From: a virus
Strand: one strand, 5' to 3'
Virus record (IMG/VR): IMGVR_UViG_3300020183_000012
Span: 62,001 to 126,000 of that record
DNA length: 64,000 nucleotides
This document shows, piece by piece, positions 24,455 to 32,168 of this stretch. The notes under the pieces were generated by a model. That model saw only the letters and a list, made by a program, of their open reading frames with translations. It was not told the origin of the DNA and did not search any database. A program made the translations under genes and the position numbers. Every line of letters begins with the position of its first letter. Position 1 is the first letter of the stretch.

Positions 24455-24712
24455 ATGTCATTTGAACTACGCGCACGGATTATGATTGGAAGAGGGTACA
24501 AGTTTGCCCTCGCTCAGATTTCTGAGGACGGTGTTAATGAGTTCATCCCTGCATTTGCAAACCGTGGTGCTTTTCTTGTTCCCATATGGATCAAGTCTCA
24601 GGATGCCCACAATGTTGTCGCGGTTCTTGGTAGTGAACCAACAGACGATCAGAAGGAAGTGACCATCCCGCGTGGCTACATCCTCAGCATCGCAATGATG
24701 CCAAGTATGTAA
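24455..24712 (+). CDS. Hypothetical protein, 85 aa
   Basis: Starts 2 nt after the previous stop. Predicted beta-rich domain (KFALAQISEDGVNEFIPAFA). Not recognised. Confidence 0.55.
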   Translation: MSFELRARIMIGRGYKFALAQISEDGVNEFIPAFANRGAFLVPIWIKSQDAHNVVAVLGSEPTDDQKEVTIPRGYILSIAMMPSM

Positions 24713-24776
24713 GTGCCATCTCAATAATTGGCAATCTTTCATCGGGCAAATAAACTAATAGGACAAGGAGAACCGG

Positions 24777-24974
24777 ATGCAGAACCCCTTTGACAACGAA
24801 CCTGAGTGTTCCTGTGACGGCTGTGACGGCAAGTTTCCCGAATCATTGATGCGTCCTGCCACCTACCGTTATGTGGACGAATCTTGGGAGACTTTCCACT
24901 TCTGCCCGTCATGCATCGCTAGAGATAGAAAACTGGATGAAGAAGCGCACCTCCGGTCACCGCACCTGTGGTGA
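24777..24974 (+). CDS. Zinc-binding small protein, 65 aa
   Basis: Four-cysteine site: CSCDGCD near residue 11-16 and CPSC near residue 45. Start MQNP copied with its leader from the same source as 24237. Not recognised beyond the zinc site. Confidence 0.6.
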   Translation: MQNPFDNEPECSCDGCDGKFPESLMRPATYRYVDESWETFHFCPSCIARDRKLDEEAHLRSPHLW

Positions 24975-24999
24975 TCGACAAATGAACTAACTGTGCAAA

Positions 25000-25203
25000 A
25001 TGAGCAAGAAAGACGATTCTTCAAGAAAATCAAAGAGCCTTGGGGAACTGATTGACCGTTGTCCAAGATGCGGTCGTACAATCACTTGGTTCAACGACAT
25101 TCCGCTCAGGGGTTTCTGTTGGGGAACGCCCGATAACGAACACGAAGAGTATTCCGTGATTGTCTGTCAGAAGAAGATCGAAGATTTTTCATCGCGGAAA
25201 TAA
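25000..25203 (+). CDS. Small protein with CPRC motif, 67 aa
   Basis: Contains RCPRCGRTITWFND, half of a zinc ribbon, then GFCWGTP. Preceded by a degenerate element lacking CATC (AATGAACTAACTG at 24981). It ends ...EDFSSRK with its TAA provided by the element at 25187-25209. Confidence 0.55.
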   Translation: MSKKDDSSRKSKSLGELIDRCPRCGRTITWFNDIPLRGFCWGTPDNEHEEYSVIVCQKKIEDFSSRK

Positions 25204-25226
25204 AGTAGTTGCACAGGAAACAAGCA

Positions 25227-25544
25227 ATGAGCGATGCATTTTCTAAAGAAATAAACTCTCATGTCTCCTCCATGAAGCAGGACATGAAAGATGTGGTTGA
25301 CAAAGAACTTAAGTCTCTTGTCCTCTCCCTTGTTTCCGAGGGAATCGTCAATGCCAATTTTGACGACAAGGGCTATCTGAACGACATTTCGTTTACGGAA
25401 GGAGGCAAGGCTTTCATGGAAGTCTTGGCTTTCAATCTATCGCACCGAATCGAAAAGATTATTGAGAGCGATGGCATCAAGGAAAAGGAAAAGCAGGAAC
25501 TTAAATCAGTCCTGAAGCACATGAAAAACTTGCCGCTCCCGTGA
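25227..25544 (+). CDS. Hypothetical helical protein, 105 aa
   Basis: CAGGAAACAAGCA precedes the ATG. Almost entirely charged helix ([37 protein letters not shown]). Not recognised. Confidence 0.55.
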   Translation: MSDAFSKEINSHVSSMKQDMKDVVDKELKSLVLSLVSEGIVNANFDDKGYLNDISFTEGGKAFMEVLAFNLSHRIEKIIESDGIKEKEKQELKSVLKHMKNLPLP

Positions 25545-25565
25545 TGGAGCCGTATAGTTTGGAAA

Positions 25566-25639
25566 GCCCTCGTAGTTCAGTTGGATAGAGCGACGGTTTC
25601 CTAAACCGTAGGTCACAGGTTCGAACCCTGTCGGGGGCG
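25566..25639 (+). tRNA. tRNA-Arg (CCU)
   Basis: Acceptor GCCCTCG/CGGGGGC (one T-G pair), anticodon loop TTCCTAA with anticodon CCT, T arm ACAGGTTCGAACCCTGT, discriminator G. CCA not encoded. Confidence 0.93.
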
Positions 25640-25673
25640 TTTCAAAGTTTCATCACAGGAATAAACTAGAAAT

Positions 25674-25985
25674 ATGAACACGAATTACGAAGATTTCCTC
25701 AGTCTCAGCGAAGTGACCGCTGCCGTTGCGCTTGCAGAAGGCGACAATACAACGGGAATGGAACTCATCCTGCTGAATGACGATGACGGCAATCTGACGG
25801 GAGCAGTTGCAGTCCATACGGACGGTACGCTTGTCGGTCTTGATACTTCCGACATTATGACTGCCGTAGGATATCACAAGAACAAGGATGCTTTCACAAA
25901 TGACGGCGAAGGAGCCGTCACGGTGCGCCTTGAGGACGGATTCGTAACGGGGATTGATGTCGTTTTGAGAACCCACGAGTCTTGA
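25674..25985 (+). CDS. Hypothetical acidic protein, 103 aa
   Basis: ATG 3 nt after an element core (25648-25670), leaderless candidate. Beta-rich, acidic (LILLNDDDGNLTGAVAVHTD). Not recognised. Confidence 0.5.
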   Translation: MNTNYEDFLSLSEVTAAVALAEGDNTTGMELILLNDDDGNLTGAVAVHTDGTLVGLDTSDIMTAVGYHKNKDAFTNDGEGAVTVRLEDGFVTGIDVVLRTHES

Positions 25986-26029
25986 GTTCATCTCACGGGT
26001 CGCACTCTCGTTATAAGTGCAAACACTAC

Positions 26030-26065
26030 GACCATCTGTAGCCTAAATGCTCAGGTGGTCATTTT
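26030..26065 (+). terminator. Hairpin merging with an element
   Basis: GACCATCTG (26030-26038) pairs with CAGGTGGTC (26052-26060); ATTTT leads into the element at 26064-26086. Confidence 0.65.
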
Positions 26066-26089
26066 ACATCCGGCAAACAGGATAATAGT

Positions 26090-26284
26090 ATGAAGAAGCA
26101 AAGACAGAGCGAAATACGCAGGGCTTTGAGTCCAAACTCAGAATCCATCATGGCTTCATTTTGGTTTCTATGCGGATTCTTTGTGTTACTTTACATTTTC
26201 ATAAAGACACCAATACTAAATGTCATTTCACAGTATGTTCTTCATCCTATCAGGGATGCCCTGATGCCGGGGCCGCCGCCATGA
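26090..26284 (+). CDS. Small membrane protein, 64 aa
   Basis: Basic N-terminus then SIMASFWFLCGFFVLLYIFI, one clear transmembrane segment, and a Pro-rich end. ATG 3 nt past an element core, leaderless candidate. Confidence 0.55.
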   Translation: MKKQRQSEIRRALSPNSESIMASFWFLCGFFVLLYIFIKTPILNVISQYVLHPIRDALMPGPPP

Positions 26285-26340
26285 GAACGAGCACGAAAGT
26301 TTCATCCGTTGAATAAACTAATCGTACAAGGAGAGCATAA

Positions 26341-27051
26341 ATGCCAAACTGGACTGGAAATCTTCTCAAGGTCAAGGGTAAGAAGGCCGACCGCGATCTG
26401 TTTGCATCCGAACTCAAGGCTTTCATCCGCAGCAAGTTCAAGCCTCTAATCAACAAGTGGGCGGAGGAAAACCCAGACGAGTGCCGCAACAAGTACGAGA
26501 AGCGAATCGTTCCGGTGTTCGACTTCAACTTCGTGATCCCAATGCCCGAGGAACTGGAAGGCACTACTTCTCCCCGTCCGATGACGCGAGAGCAAATCAT
26601 TCATTTGGCGAAGGAGAATGAATGGCCGGAGGACACTCTGAAGTGGCGGCTTGAAAACGCTCTTACTGAAGATGATGCAAAGCGTCTTGATGAACTTAAG
26701 AGCCGCTATGGTTTCGATAACTGGTACGAATGGTGCTGTGCCCATTGGGGGACTAAGTGGAATGCCTGTAACTCTGAAGGTAACAGCCCCCAAGAAACAG
26801 CGACCATGACTATCTACAGTTTCGATACCGCTTGGTCACCGCCTGTCCCTGTCATTCACGCACTTGCCGCTGCCTACCCCAAACTGACTTTCCGCCTTGA
26901 CTTTACCCTTGAGGGTGAGTCAGGAAAGTGGAACATTATTGGCGATTCCAAGCAATACGCAGGGTGCATCAAGGCACTTGCGAAACGCCAAGTGGAGTTG
27001 GAACAGACGATCTGTGCAATGTTCCGTGAAGGCACTATCGAAAGCAAATAA
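26341..27051 (+). CDS. Api92-like ferredoxin-fold phage protein
   Basis: 236 aa. The opening MPNWTGNLLKVKG, the segment FNFVIPMPEEL, then YGFDNWYEWCCAHWGTKW and FDTAWSPPVPVIHALAAAYP are the landmarks of the Api92/DUF1281 family, common in phages and conjugative elements and of unknown function. CGTACAAGGAGAG precedes the ATG and an element lies at 26300-26322. Confidence 0.85.
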   Translation: MPNWTGNLLKVKGKKADRDLFASELKAFIRSKFKPLINKWAEENPDECRNKYEKRIVPVFDFNFVIPMPEELEGTTSPRPMTREQIIHLAKENEWPEDTLKWRLENALTEDDAKRLDELKSRYGFDNWYEWCCAHWGTKWNACNSEGNSPQETATMTIYSFDTAWSPPVPVIHALAAAYPKLTFRLDFTLEGESGKWNIIGDSKQYAGCIKALAKRQVELEQTICAMFREGTIESK

Positions 27052-27069
27052 TCTGCCGATAGAGGAGAT

Positions 27070-27516
27070 ATGGCTAACTTTCTCCGTTCCATCTTTGCTG
27101 CGCTAAAGGAGCCATTTCCGGCTGCGATATGCAACTGTATCCTTGATGCCTATGTCCATCCACGCGACATTCCTGTCGTGATCCAATACATGAAGGACTT
27201 TACTTATCAAGATATAAGTCTTTCTTTCGGAAACACGGACAGTCCAGATAGGACTCACATTGAGGTGAAATTCAGGGATTCGGAGTGGACTCCCAACGAG
27301 ATCGTTGATTCTTTCTTTATTTATCAGGACGATCTTCAAAGACTCATCCCCAATGGGGAATTCGTTTTCTCCATCCAAGATCACCATGTTGTTCCGTCAT
27401 TTAGGAACATCATAAGGGAGAAGTACCGCACCTTCTTGTCGCGGTGGACTAGACACCGGATGAAGGTAAGCAAGCGTTGGAGGTCAGGAGATGTCGAAGT
27501 TACATCATGTAAATAA
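27070..27516 (+). CDS. Hypothetical protein, 148 aa
   Basis: AGAGGAGAT precedes the ATG. Mixed fold with aromatic-rich middle and basic C-terminus (RWTRHRMKVSKRWRSG). It ends ...EVTSCK with the TAA inside the element at 27500-27522. Not recognised. Confidence 0.55.
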   Translation: MANFLRSIFAALKEPFPAAICNCILDAYVHPRDIPVVIQYMKDFTYQDISLSFGNTDSPDRTHIEVKFRDSEWTPNEIVDSFFIYQDDLQRLIPNGEFVFSIQDHHVVPSFRNIIREKYRTFLSRWTRHRMKVSKRWRSGDVEVTSCK

Positions 27517-27540
27517 ACTAATTGGACAAGGAGAACACCC

Positions 27541-27903
27541 ATGACATTCATTCCCGCCAACTTTGATGCCATGCTGACCGATCCCGGCAAAACCGTTGCG
27601 AAAGACCCATGCTTCCGTTCATGCCGAAACATGGGTTTTCAGATGACCTTCTCCAACGGATGGATGATCTCCGTACAGTTTGGAGCGTTCAACTACTGCT
27701 CCAACCGCGACTTGAACGCAGACTCAACCATGTTTCTTGATGGGCCGAAGGGGACTCTGGAGTGCGCCAACGCCGAGGTTGCCGTCTTCAACCCTGACGG
27801 CGATTTTGTTCGCCCCGATGGTTTTGACTTTAGTGAAGATGTGAAGGGTTTTGTTAACCCTGACGAGGTTTCTCTTTTGGTTAGGTGGGTTTCTAGCCGA
27901 TAA
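27541..27903 (+). CDS. Hypothetical protein, 120 aa
   Basis: Opens MTFIPANFDA, encoded by the same 30 nt as the start of the gene at 29700 although the rest differs. Behind the element and leader GGACAAGGAGAACACCC. Contains repeated aromatic/acidic strands. Not recognised. Confidence 0.6.
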   Translation: MTFIPANFDAMLTDPGKTVAKDPCFRSCRNMGFQMTFSNGWMISVQFGAFNYCSNRDLNADSTMFLDGPKGTLECANAEVAVFNPDGDFVRPDGFDFSEDVKGFVNPDEVSLLVRWVSSR

Positions 27904-27928
27904 AGGGTTCCTACAGAAAGGAACTCCT

Positions 27929-28219
27929 ATGGGCAAGATCAAATCATTTACATTAAATATAGAACCGGAAATCGTCAGTCAGACCTACCCTGAACTTACC
28001 GAAGCACAGGTCGCCGCCGTCATGGAAGAACTGATTCAGTACGAAACTGACATCTTTGACTTCATATTCGAGAAAATTGAAGAGATTGTTGAGGATACAA
28101 CCGATGGCGACGAAGAGGCGGATGATGATGACGAAGATGACGAAGATGACGACGACAATGACGAACCGTGGATGGATGAGGACGAAGACGAAGACGAAGA
28201 CGAAGACGAAGACTTCTGA
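27929..28219 (+). CDS. Hypothetical protein with polyacidic tail, 96 aa
   Basis: AAAGGAACTCCT precedes the ATG. A short folded helix region (EAQVAAVMEELIQYETDIFD) is followed by about 40 residues of Asp/Glu, the last encoded by GACGAA repeats (about 28179-28210). Polyacidic tails can mimic DNA or bind basic proteins; that is only a suggestion. Confidence 0.65.
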   Translation: MGKIKSFTLNIEPEIVSQTYPELTEAQVAAVMEELIQYETDIFDFIFEKIEEIVEDTTDGDEEADDDDEDDEDDDDNDEPWMDEDEDEDEDEDEDF

Positions 28220-28261
28220 AAGTTTCATCCGCTGAATAAACTAATCGGACAAGGAGAACCC

Positions 28262-28564
28262 ATGACGAAGAAGATGACCGTGCACGAATCGTTGGCTTGC
28301 AACAATTGCCTCATCGCAATTACGATGCTCGACCTGTCGCTGAACGATGTCTACGGTGGTGGTGGTGCGAAGTCGATGATCCGCGAACTCGCCCCTGAGT
28401 TTTGCGGGAGCCACTACAACTCCGAACACATCACCGACCGTTGGGATGATATCAAAGAGATTCTGATGAATCTTGACATTCCTGACGATCATCAGTCGAA
28501 TCTCGCAGGGATGGCTGCGGAGGAGTCCATTCAGACTCTCCTGCTTGTCCGCGCTGTCGGTTAA
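28262..28564 (+). CDS. Hypothetical protein, 100 aa
   Basis: Element at 28223-28245, leader GGACAAGGAGAACCC, then ATG: the consensus cassette. Helical protein with a Cys-Asn-Asn-Cys near residue 13. Not recognised. Confidence 0.6.
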   Translation: MTKKMTVHESLACNNCLIAITMLDLSLNDVYGGGGAKSMIRELAPEFCGSHYNSEHITDRWDDIKEILMNLDIPDDHQSNLAGMAAEESIQTLLLVRAVG

Positions 28565-28588
28565 GACTTTGGGTTCTCCTCCCCATTA

Positions 28589-28624
28589 GACGGGTAGGTT
28601 CTTCTTCGGAAGTTCCTACCCGTC
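28589..28624 (+). terminator. Long hairpin before an element
   Basis: GACGGGTAGG (28589-28598) pairs with CCTACCCGTC (28615-28624), with an inner CTTC/TTCG/GAAG hairpin. The element core starts 5 nt later. Confidence 0.65.
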
Positions 28625-28668
28625 AACTTTACATCCGGGGAATAAACTAACTGTACAAGGAGAACCCG

Positions 28669-29124
28669 ATGAACTTCAGGTACAACGATGGAGGACGAGC
28701 CGCTGCCGGATACAAGGGACACACCGGAGACTGCGTGACTCGTTCGATTGCGATTATCACCGGGCTTCCGTATCAGGAGGTCTACGATGTCCTGTCGAAC
28801 GGATGCCGCACTCAGCGCATCACCCGTGGAGGTCGCTACAAGTCATCTGCCAGTAACGGAGTGAACACCAAGCGCAAGTGGTTCCGCGATTACATGGAGG
28901 CACTTGGCTTCCAGTATGTCGCAACGATGGGAATTGGCAGCGGGTGCAAGACCCATTTGCGTTCGGATGAACTGCCGAAGGGCCGTCTTATTGTGCAGGT
29001 CAGCAAGCATTACACCGCCGTGATTGACGGAGTAATCAACGATACCTTTGACCCGTCCCGTGACGGCACTCGTTGCGTCTACGGTTACTGGATTCACAAA
29101 CCCCTGTCCAAGATCACTGCCTGA
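28669..29124 (+). CDS. Papain-like cysteine-protease-fold phage protein
   Basis: 151 aa. GDCVTRSIAIITGLPYQEVY puts a candidate nucleophile Cys22 at a helix start; GRLIVQVSKHYTAVIDGVIN supplies a His about 95 residues later and TFDPSR an acidic residue: the Cys-His-Asp layout of small papain-like phage proteins. Whether it is active is unknown. Leader GTACAAGGAGAACCCG precedes the ATG. Confidence 0.65.
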   Translation: MNFRYNDGGRAAAGYKGHTGDCVTRSIAIITGLPYQEVYDVLSNGCRTQRITRGGRYKSSASNGVNTKRKWFRDYMEALGFQYVATMGIGSGCKTHLRSDELPKGRLIVQVSKHYTAVIDGVINDTFDPSRDGTRCVYGYWIHKPLSKITA

Positions 29125-29150
29125 TACCTCTCACACTGGAGAACCTGACC

Positions 29151-29630
29151 ATGCAAATCAAGATCACAATCAACCTCGCATGCAACAACGCCGCATTCGC
29201 CCCGGACGATGCTAGAGGATCGAGCGTTGCGGCATACGAGGAGGTCATGCGCATCATCAACGACGGCACGATGCCTTGGGTCATCGAAACGGCACTTGAG
29301 ACGGCGACCGATACCGTCACCTCGCACATCGGGCGCATCCTGAAGGATGTGAACGGCAACACAGTCGGGCGCATCGATGCGGAGGTGCAGTCGGCGCGGA
29401 TGCACCACGCGGCGGAGATCCCAGCACCGTGCAGGAACGACTCGACACCAACAACGAAGACCGCGATCAGTGGATGGACCGATTCCGATCTGACGATTGT
29501 GCTAGAAGCCGCCTATCAGGCTCTGTCCGACAGTCGCACTGGAGCGTCCATTGCAGAGCGCATGGACATCAGTGACGATGAACTCGATGCGACCATCTTG
29601 CGCCTCCGCGCAGTGCTGTGGACTGACTGA
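29151..29630 (+). CDS. Hypothetical protein, 159 aa
   Basis: TGGAGAACCTGACC precedes the ATG at 29151. Ala/Thr-rich with a helical C-terminal domain (LTIVLEAAYQALSDSRTGAS) resembling small helix-turn-helix folds. Not recognised. Confidence 0.5.
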   Translation: MQIKITINLACNNAAFAPDDARGSSVAAYEEVMRIINDGTMPWVIETALETATDTVTSHIGRILKDVNGNTVGRIDAEVQSARMHHAAEIPAPCRNDSTPTTKTAISGWTDSDLTIVLEAAYQALSDSRTGASIAERMDISDDELDATILRLRAVLWTD

Positions 29631-29699
29631 CCGATGTACGCCGCCGCGTGAAAGAAAGTTTCATCCAATGAATAAACTAATCGGACAAGGAGAACACCC

Positions 29700-30035
29700 A
29701 TGACATTCATTCCCGCCAACTTTGATGCCGACCAGTACGAACTGTATACCCCCGACAACGGAGACCGGAGTCAGTCAGAGGATGCGGCAGCGAAGATCAA
29801 TAACATCATCAACTGTCAACTTCAGAACAACATCACGAATTGTCGCACCGCTGCGGTTGGTGCTGCCACGAAGATGCTCCGTGAGGTTGAGCGTCAGATC
29901 ATCGCACTTGGATATGAAAAGAAGTTTGGTGCGCTAGACACCGAGCCTCGCTACATCATCCGCCTTGCAATCGCCCGTAACATCCGCAAGTGGGCGGATA
30001 TGGAAGAATACGAGTTCAACACGGACTCATTCTGA
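29700..30035 (+). CDS. Hypothetical protein, 111 aa
   Basis: Same opening MTFIPANFDA and leader as 27541, then an unrelated helical sequence (AAAKINNIINCQLQNNITNC). Not recognised. Confidence 0.6.
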   Translation: MTFIPANFDADQYELYTPDNGDRSQSEDAAAKINNIINCQLQNNITNCRTAAVGAATKMLREVERQIIALGYEKKFGALDTEPRYIIRLAIARNIRKWADMEEYEFNTDSF

Positions 30036-30067
30036 AACTTTCATCGGGCAAATAAACTAACTAGGCA

Positions 30068-30289
30068 ATGTTTCATCCTTCCCAACAGCACCGCAGAGGG
30101 ACTCCCGTGATTCAACTCCATGAAACTGTAATGGGTCAAAGGCTGATTCTTCGTGACATTCCGACTTTGGTTGACCAACTGGCTCTCCTCAACCGTAACC
30201 TTGAGGCGTTGACAATTCAACTTTCCTCACTCCGTGCAGAACAGAAGCCTAACACCGAGGCTGAAGTTTCATCGGAGAAAATGAAATAA
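30068..30289 (+). CDS. Hypothetical protein, 73 aa
   Basis: ATG 6 nt past an element core (30039-30061); GTG 30107 is an alternative. Leu/Gln-rich coiled-coil (LLNRNLEALTIQLSSLRAEQ). It ends ...EVSSEKMK within a divergent element copy at 30267. Confidence 0.5.
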   Translation: MFHPSQQHRRGTPVIQLHETVMGQRLILRDIPTLVDQLALLNRNLEALTIQLSSLRAEQKPNTEAEVSSEKMK

Positions 30290-30306
30290 TCAAACAAAGG
30301 AATCCA

Positions 30307-30573
30307 ATGCACGAAGAACTCATGACACTTGACCAGTATATCGAAGCCCTCAACGCCATGAAAAAGACGCATGGTGGGGACAGCCTGATCTTCGTCTTTG
30401 ATCGCTCGTTCAGCGATCTTGCTACTCAGGTTAAGAAGATGGGCAAGCGAGAGTTTGACCGTGAAATGTCGGACGATGATGTGGACAGCATCATCTTCTC
30501 CATCAACCCGAGTCCTGTTCACGATGCCATCAACGGCGCGATTGAGAGTGCCTTTGATTCGTATGTGAAGTAA
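30307..30573 (+). CDS. Hypothetical protein, 88 aa
   Basis: AAAGGAATCCA precedes the ATG. Acidic/helical (MTLDQYIEALNAMKKTHGGD). Not recognised. Its stop lies 3 nt before the element driving the RNA candidate. Confidence 0.55.
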   Translation: MHEELMTLDQYIEALNAMKKTHGGDSLIFVFDRSFSDLATQVKKMGKREFDREMSDDDVDSIIFSINPSPVHDAINGAIESAFDSYVK

Positions 30574-30575
30574 AC

Positions 30576-30598
30576 TTTCATCGCAGGAATAAACTAAC
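30576..30598 (+). promoter_or_regulatory. Element driving the noncoding RNA candidate
   Basis: TTTCATC, GCAGG, AATAAACTAAC. It is a consensus-quality copy followed not by a gene but by about 260 nt of structured noncoding sequence. Confidence 0.75.
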
Positions 30599-30603
30599 TG
30601 CGG

Positions 30604-30862
30604 ACTCGTCTGAGCGAGTATAAACAGGGTATTAGGCTCAGAGCGGCAGGGAAACCTGCTTTACCGCCTCCCACGCCATGCAGAAAGTCCGGACTTTCAG
30701 CACCGCGTTCCAACTGTGGTGAATGCGCAGCCGCAGGGGAGAAAGAGCGTCGGCATCCTTCCCTCGCTCAAGGTGTTAAAAAGGGTGCGAACGGAACCCA
30801 CCGCAGCCCCACTAGACCCAAAGAGGAGAAATTCTCGCGGGAAAGGTGGGGCTGTGCGTTGG
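30604..30862 (+). ncRNA. Candidate structured RNA between an element and csrA
   Basis: A ~260-nt gap in a tightly packed block, with its own element, no believable ORF on either strand and much pairing potential: ACTCG/CGAGT (30604-30619), GCGG..CAGG-GAAA-CCTG..CCGC (about 30643-30666), a 16-bp palindrome GAAAGTCCGGACTTTC (30683-30698) that would expose GGA in a hexaloop, GAGCG/CGCTC (about 30747-30769), and CAGCCCCAC/GTGGGGCTG (about 30804-30854). It carries seven GGA triplets. Parts resemble RNase P RNA (AGAAAGUCCGGACU; GACCCAAAGAGG) but the pairing partner and order do not fit. Adjacent csrA genes suggest a CsrB-like decoy or target; unproven. Confidence 0.6.
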
Positions 30863-30908
30863 CAAACTTACATCAGTCGAATAAACTAATTTCAGCAAGG
30901 AGGCTAAA

Positions 30909-31091
30909 ATGCTTGTAATCACCCGTAGAGAAGGCGAAGAGATCGTGATAGGTGAGCCACGCGCACCGCTTGGGATCATCCGTATTGTAGCCATCAAGGG
31001 AAGCCAAGTTAAAGTGGCACTTGAGTTCCCGAAGGAAGTCCCGGTGAACCGCCGCGAGATTGCGGAAGAGATCATCAGCGAAGAGGAGTGA
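30909..31091 (+). CDS. csrA: CsrA-family RNA-binding regulator (copy 1)
   Basis: 60 aa with the CsrA fold pattern: MLVITRREGEEIVIG, then five strands and VPVNRREIAEEI. Arg6 and the Arg equivalent to E. coli Arg44 (here Arg48), the main RNA contacts, are present. CsrA dimers bind A(N)GGA motifs near ribosome sites and repress or stabilise messages. AGCAAGGAGGCTAAA precedes the ATG, so its own leader holds GGA. The second paralogue is at 31334 and the RNA candidate lies just upstream. Confidence 0.92.
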   Translation: MLVITRREGEEIVIGEPRAPLGIIRIVAIKGSQVKVALEFPKEVPVNRREIAEEIISEEE

Positions 31092-31095
31092 TCGA

Positions 31096-31317
31096 ATGAA
31101 AACCTTTCATGTGTGTTGGAAACTGAAGACGAGCGTGGTCACCGTGGAGGTGATTACGATGACGGGACGCGAAGACAGCATGGTGGAAAAGACCGCCATG
31201 CACAATCTCAAGCGCGACGGGGTCTTCATTGACAAAACTCGTCTTGAAAAACCGACCATCACTCTTGTCTACAGCGGGGAGTCAACAGCCAAAACTTTCA
31301 TCGGGCAAATAAACTAA
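31096..31317 (+). CDS. Hypothetical protein, 73 aa
   Basis: Starts 5 nt after csrA with GAGGAG upstream (ATG 31096). Beta-rich (FHVCWKLKTSVVTVEVITMT). It ends ...KTFIGQIN, a tail encoded by the element at 31296-31318. Not recognised. Confidence 0.55.
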   Translation: MKTFHVCWKLKTSVVTVEVITMTGREDSMVEKTAMHNLKRDGVFIDKTRLEKPTITLVYSGESTAKTFIGQIN

Positions 31318-31333
31318 CCCGACAAGGACAGAT

Positions 31334-31555
31334 ATGCTTAGCATCACCCGTTCAGAAGGCCAAGAAGTTGTGGTCGGAAATCCTGCCGCACCGCTTGGAA
31401 TTATTCGGATTGAAAAGATCAAGAGCGGGAAGGTAAGGATAACCTTTGACTTCCCAAGAGAGATGCCTGTGCATCGCGCTGAGGTTGCAGCCGAAATCTT
31501 GCGTGATCGGGAGGCTCAAGACAAGGAGTTCATGAAGAGGACTTTCGGGGAGTGA
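31334..31555 (+). CDS. csrA: CsrA-family RNA-binding regulator (copy 2)
   Basis: 73 aa: MLSITRSEGQEVVVG, APLGIIRIEKIK shared with copy 1, and MPVHRAEVAAEIL. Both RNA-contact Arg residues are kept. It has a charged C-terminal extension (RDREAQDKEFMKRTFGE) beyond copy 1. Its leader CGACAAGGACAGAT contains ACAAGGA, a strong candidate for autoregulation. The shared PLGIIRI segment points to duplication of one ancestor. Confidence 0.92.
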   Translation: MLSITRSEGQEVVVGNPAAPLGIIRIEKIKSGKVRITFDFPREMPVHRAEVAAEILRDREAQDKEFMKRTFGE

Positions 31556-31598
31556 AACTTTCATCGGGCAAATAAACTAACTGCACAAGGAGAACCCA

Positions 31599-32141
31599 AT
31601 GCGACTTGTGATTGACGCAGAAACAAACGCAATCGACTTCAATGCTTGGAACAAGGGAGACAGTTCTTCGCTCAAGAAGATTCATTGCCTTTGCGCGATT
31701 GACGCAGACACCGGAGAGGAATACTCTTACGAAAGCGACACGCTGAACATAGGTCTGATCCATGTTTACTCTGCTGATATGCTGATCGGACACAACCTTG
31801 CGTTTGATATCCGTGCAATGGAGGTGTGGAGTGGAACACCGCTTCCCTCCCGGATCAAGAAGAACTGCACTTACAAGTCCGTTAAGAAGATGTTTCCCCA
31901 CGGCTTCCGCGAACACCGCATCACCAACCCTGATCGCAAGGGGTCGAACTCGCTTGAGGCTTGGGGATACCGCTTGGGAGTCCACAAGGAAAAGCCTCCG
32001 ATTGATTGGAGCAAGCCGGATCCGTTGATGCTTGGTTACTGCTTGCAAGACTGCCGTGTGACGCTTGCGCTGCATCGCCTCATCGAACGCCGCAAGAGAT
32101 GGGGAATGCTTTCCCCGCTCATTGAAACTTTCATCGGGTAA
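31599..32141 (+). CDS. Stand-alone 3'-5' exonuclease domain of T7-type DNA polymerase
   Basis: 180 aa. ExoI D-A-E at Asp6/Glu8, ExoII GHNLAFDI (Asn66, Asp70), and ExoIII Y-C-L-Q-D (Tyr147 to Asp151), the DEDDy order of proofreading domains. GSNSLEAWGYRLG (115-127) is typical of the exonuclease part of T7-like family A polymerases. No polymerase domain follows in this window; the protein stops inside the next element (32129-32151, tail ETFIG). Confidence 0.85.
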   Translation: MRLVIDAETNAIDFNAWNKGDSSSLKKIHCLCAIDADTGEEYSYESDTLNIGLIHVYSADMLIGHNLAFDIRAMEVWSGTPLPSRIKKNCTYKSVKKMFPHGFREHRITNPDRKGSNSLEAWGYRLGVHKEKPPIDWSKPDPLMLGYCLQDCRVTLALHRLIERRKRWGMLSPLIETFIG

Positions 32142-32168
32142 ATAAACTAACTGGACAAGGAGAGTCTC

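Noticed and set aside
30604-30862. RNase P RNA
   Set aside because: AGAAAGUCCGGACU and GACCCAAAGAGG look like conserved regions, but the 3' strand of helix P4 (AGAACCCGGCUU type) is missing at the expected place, the order of blocks is wrong, and the first block is a self-complementary palindrome.
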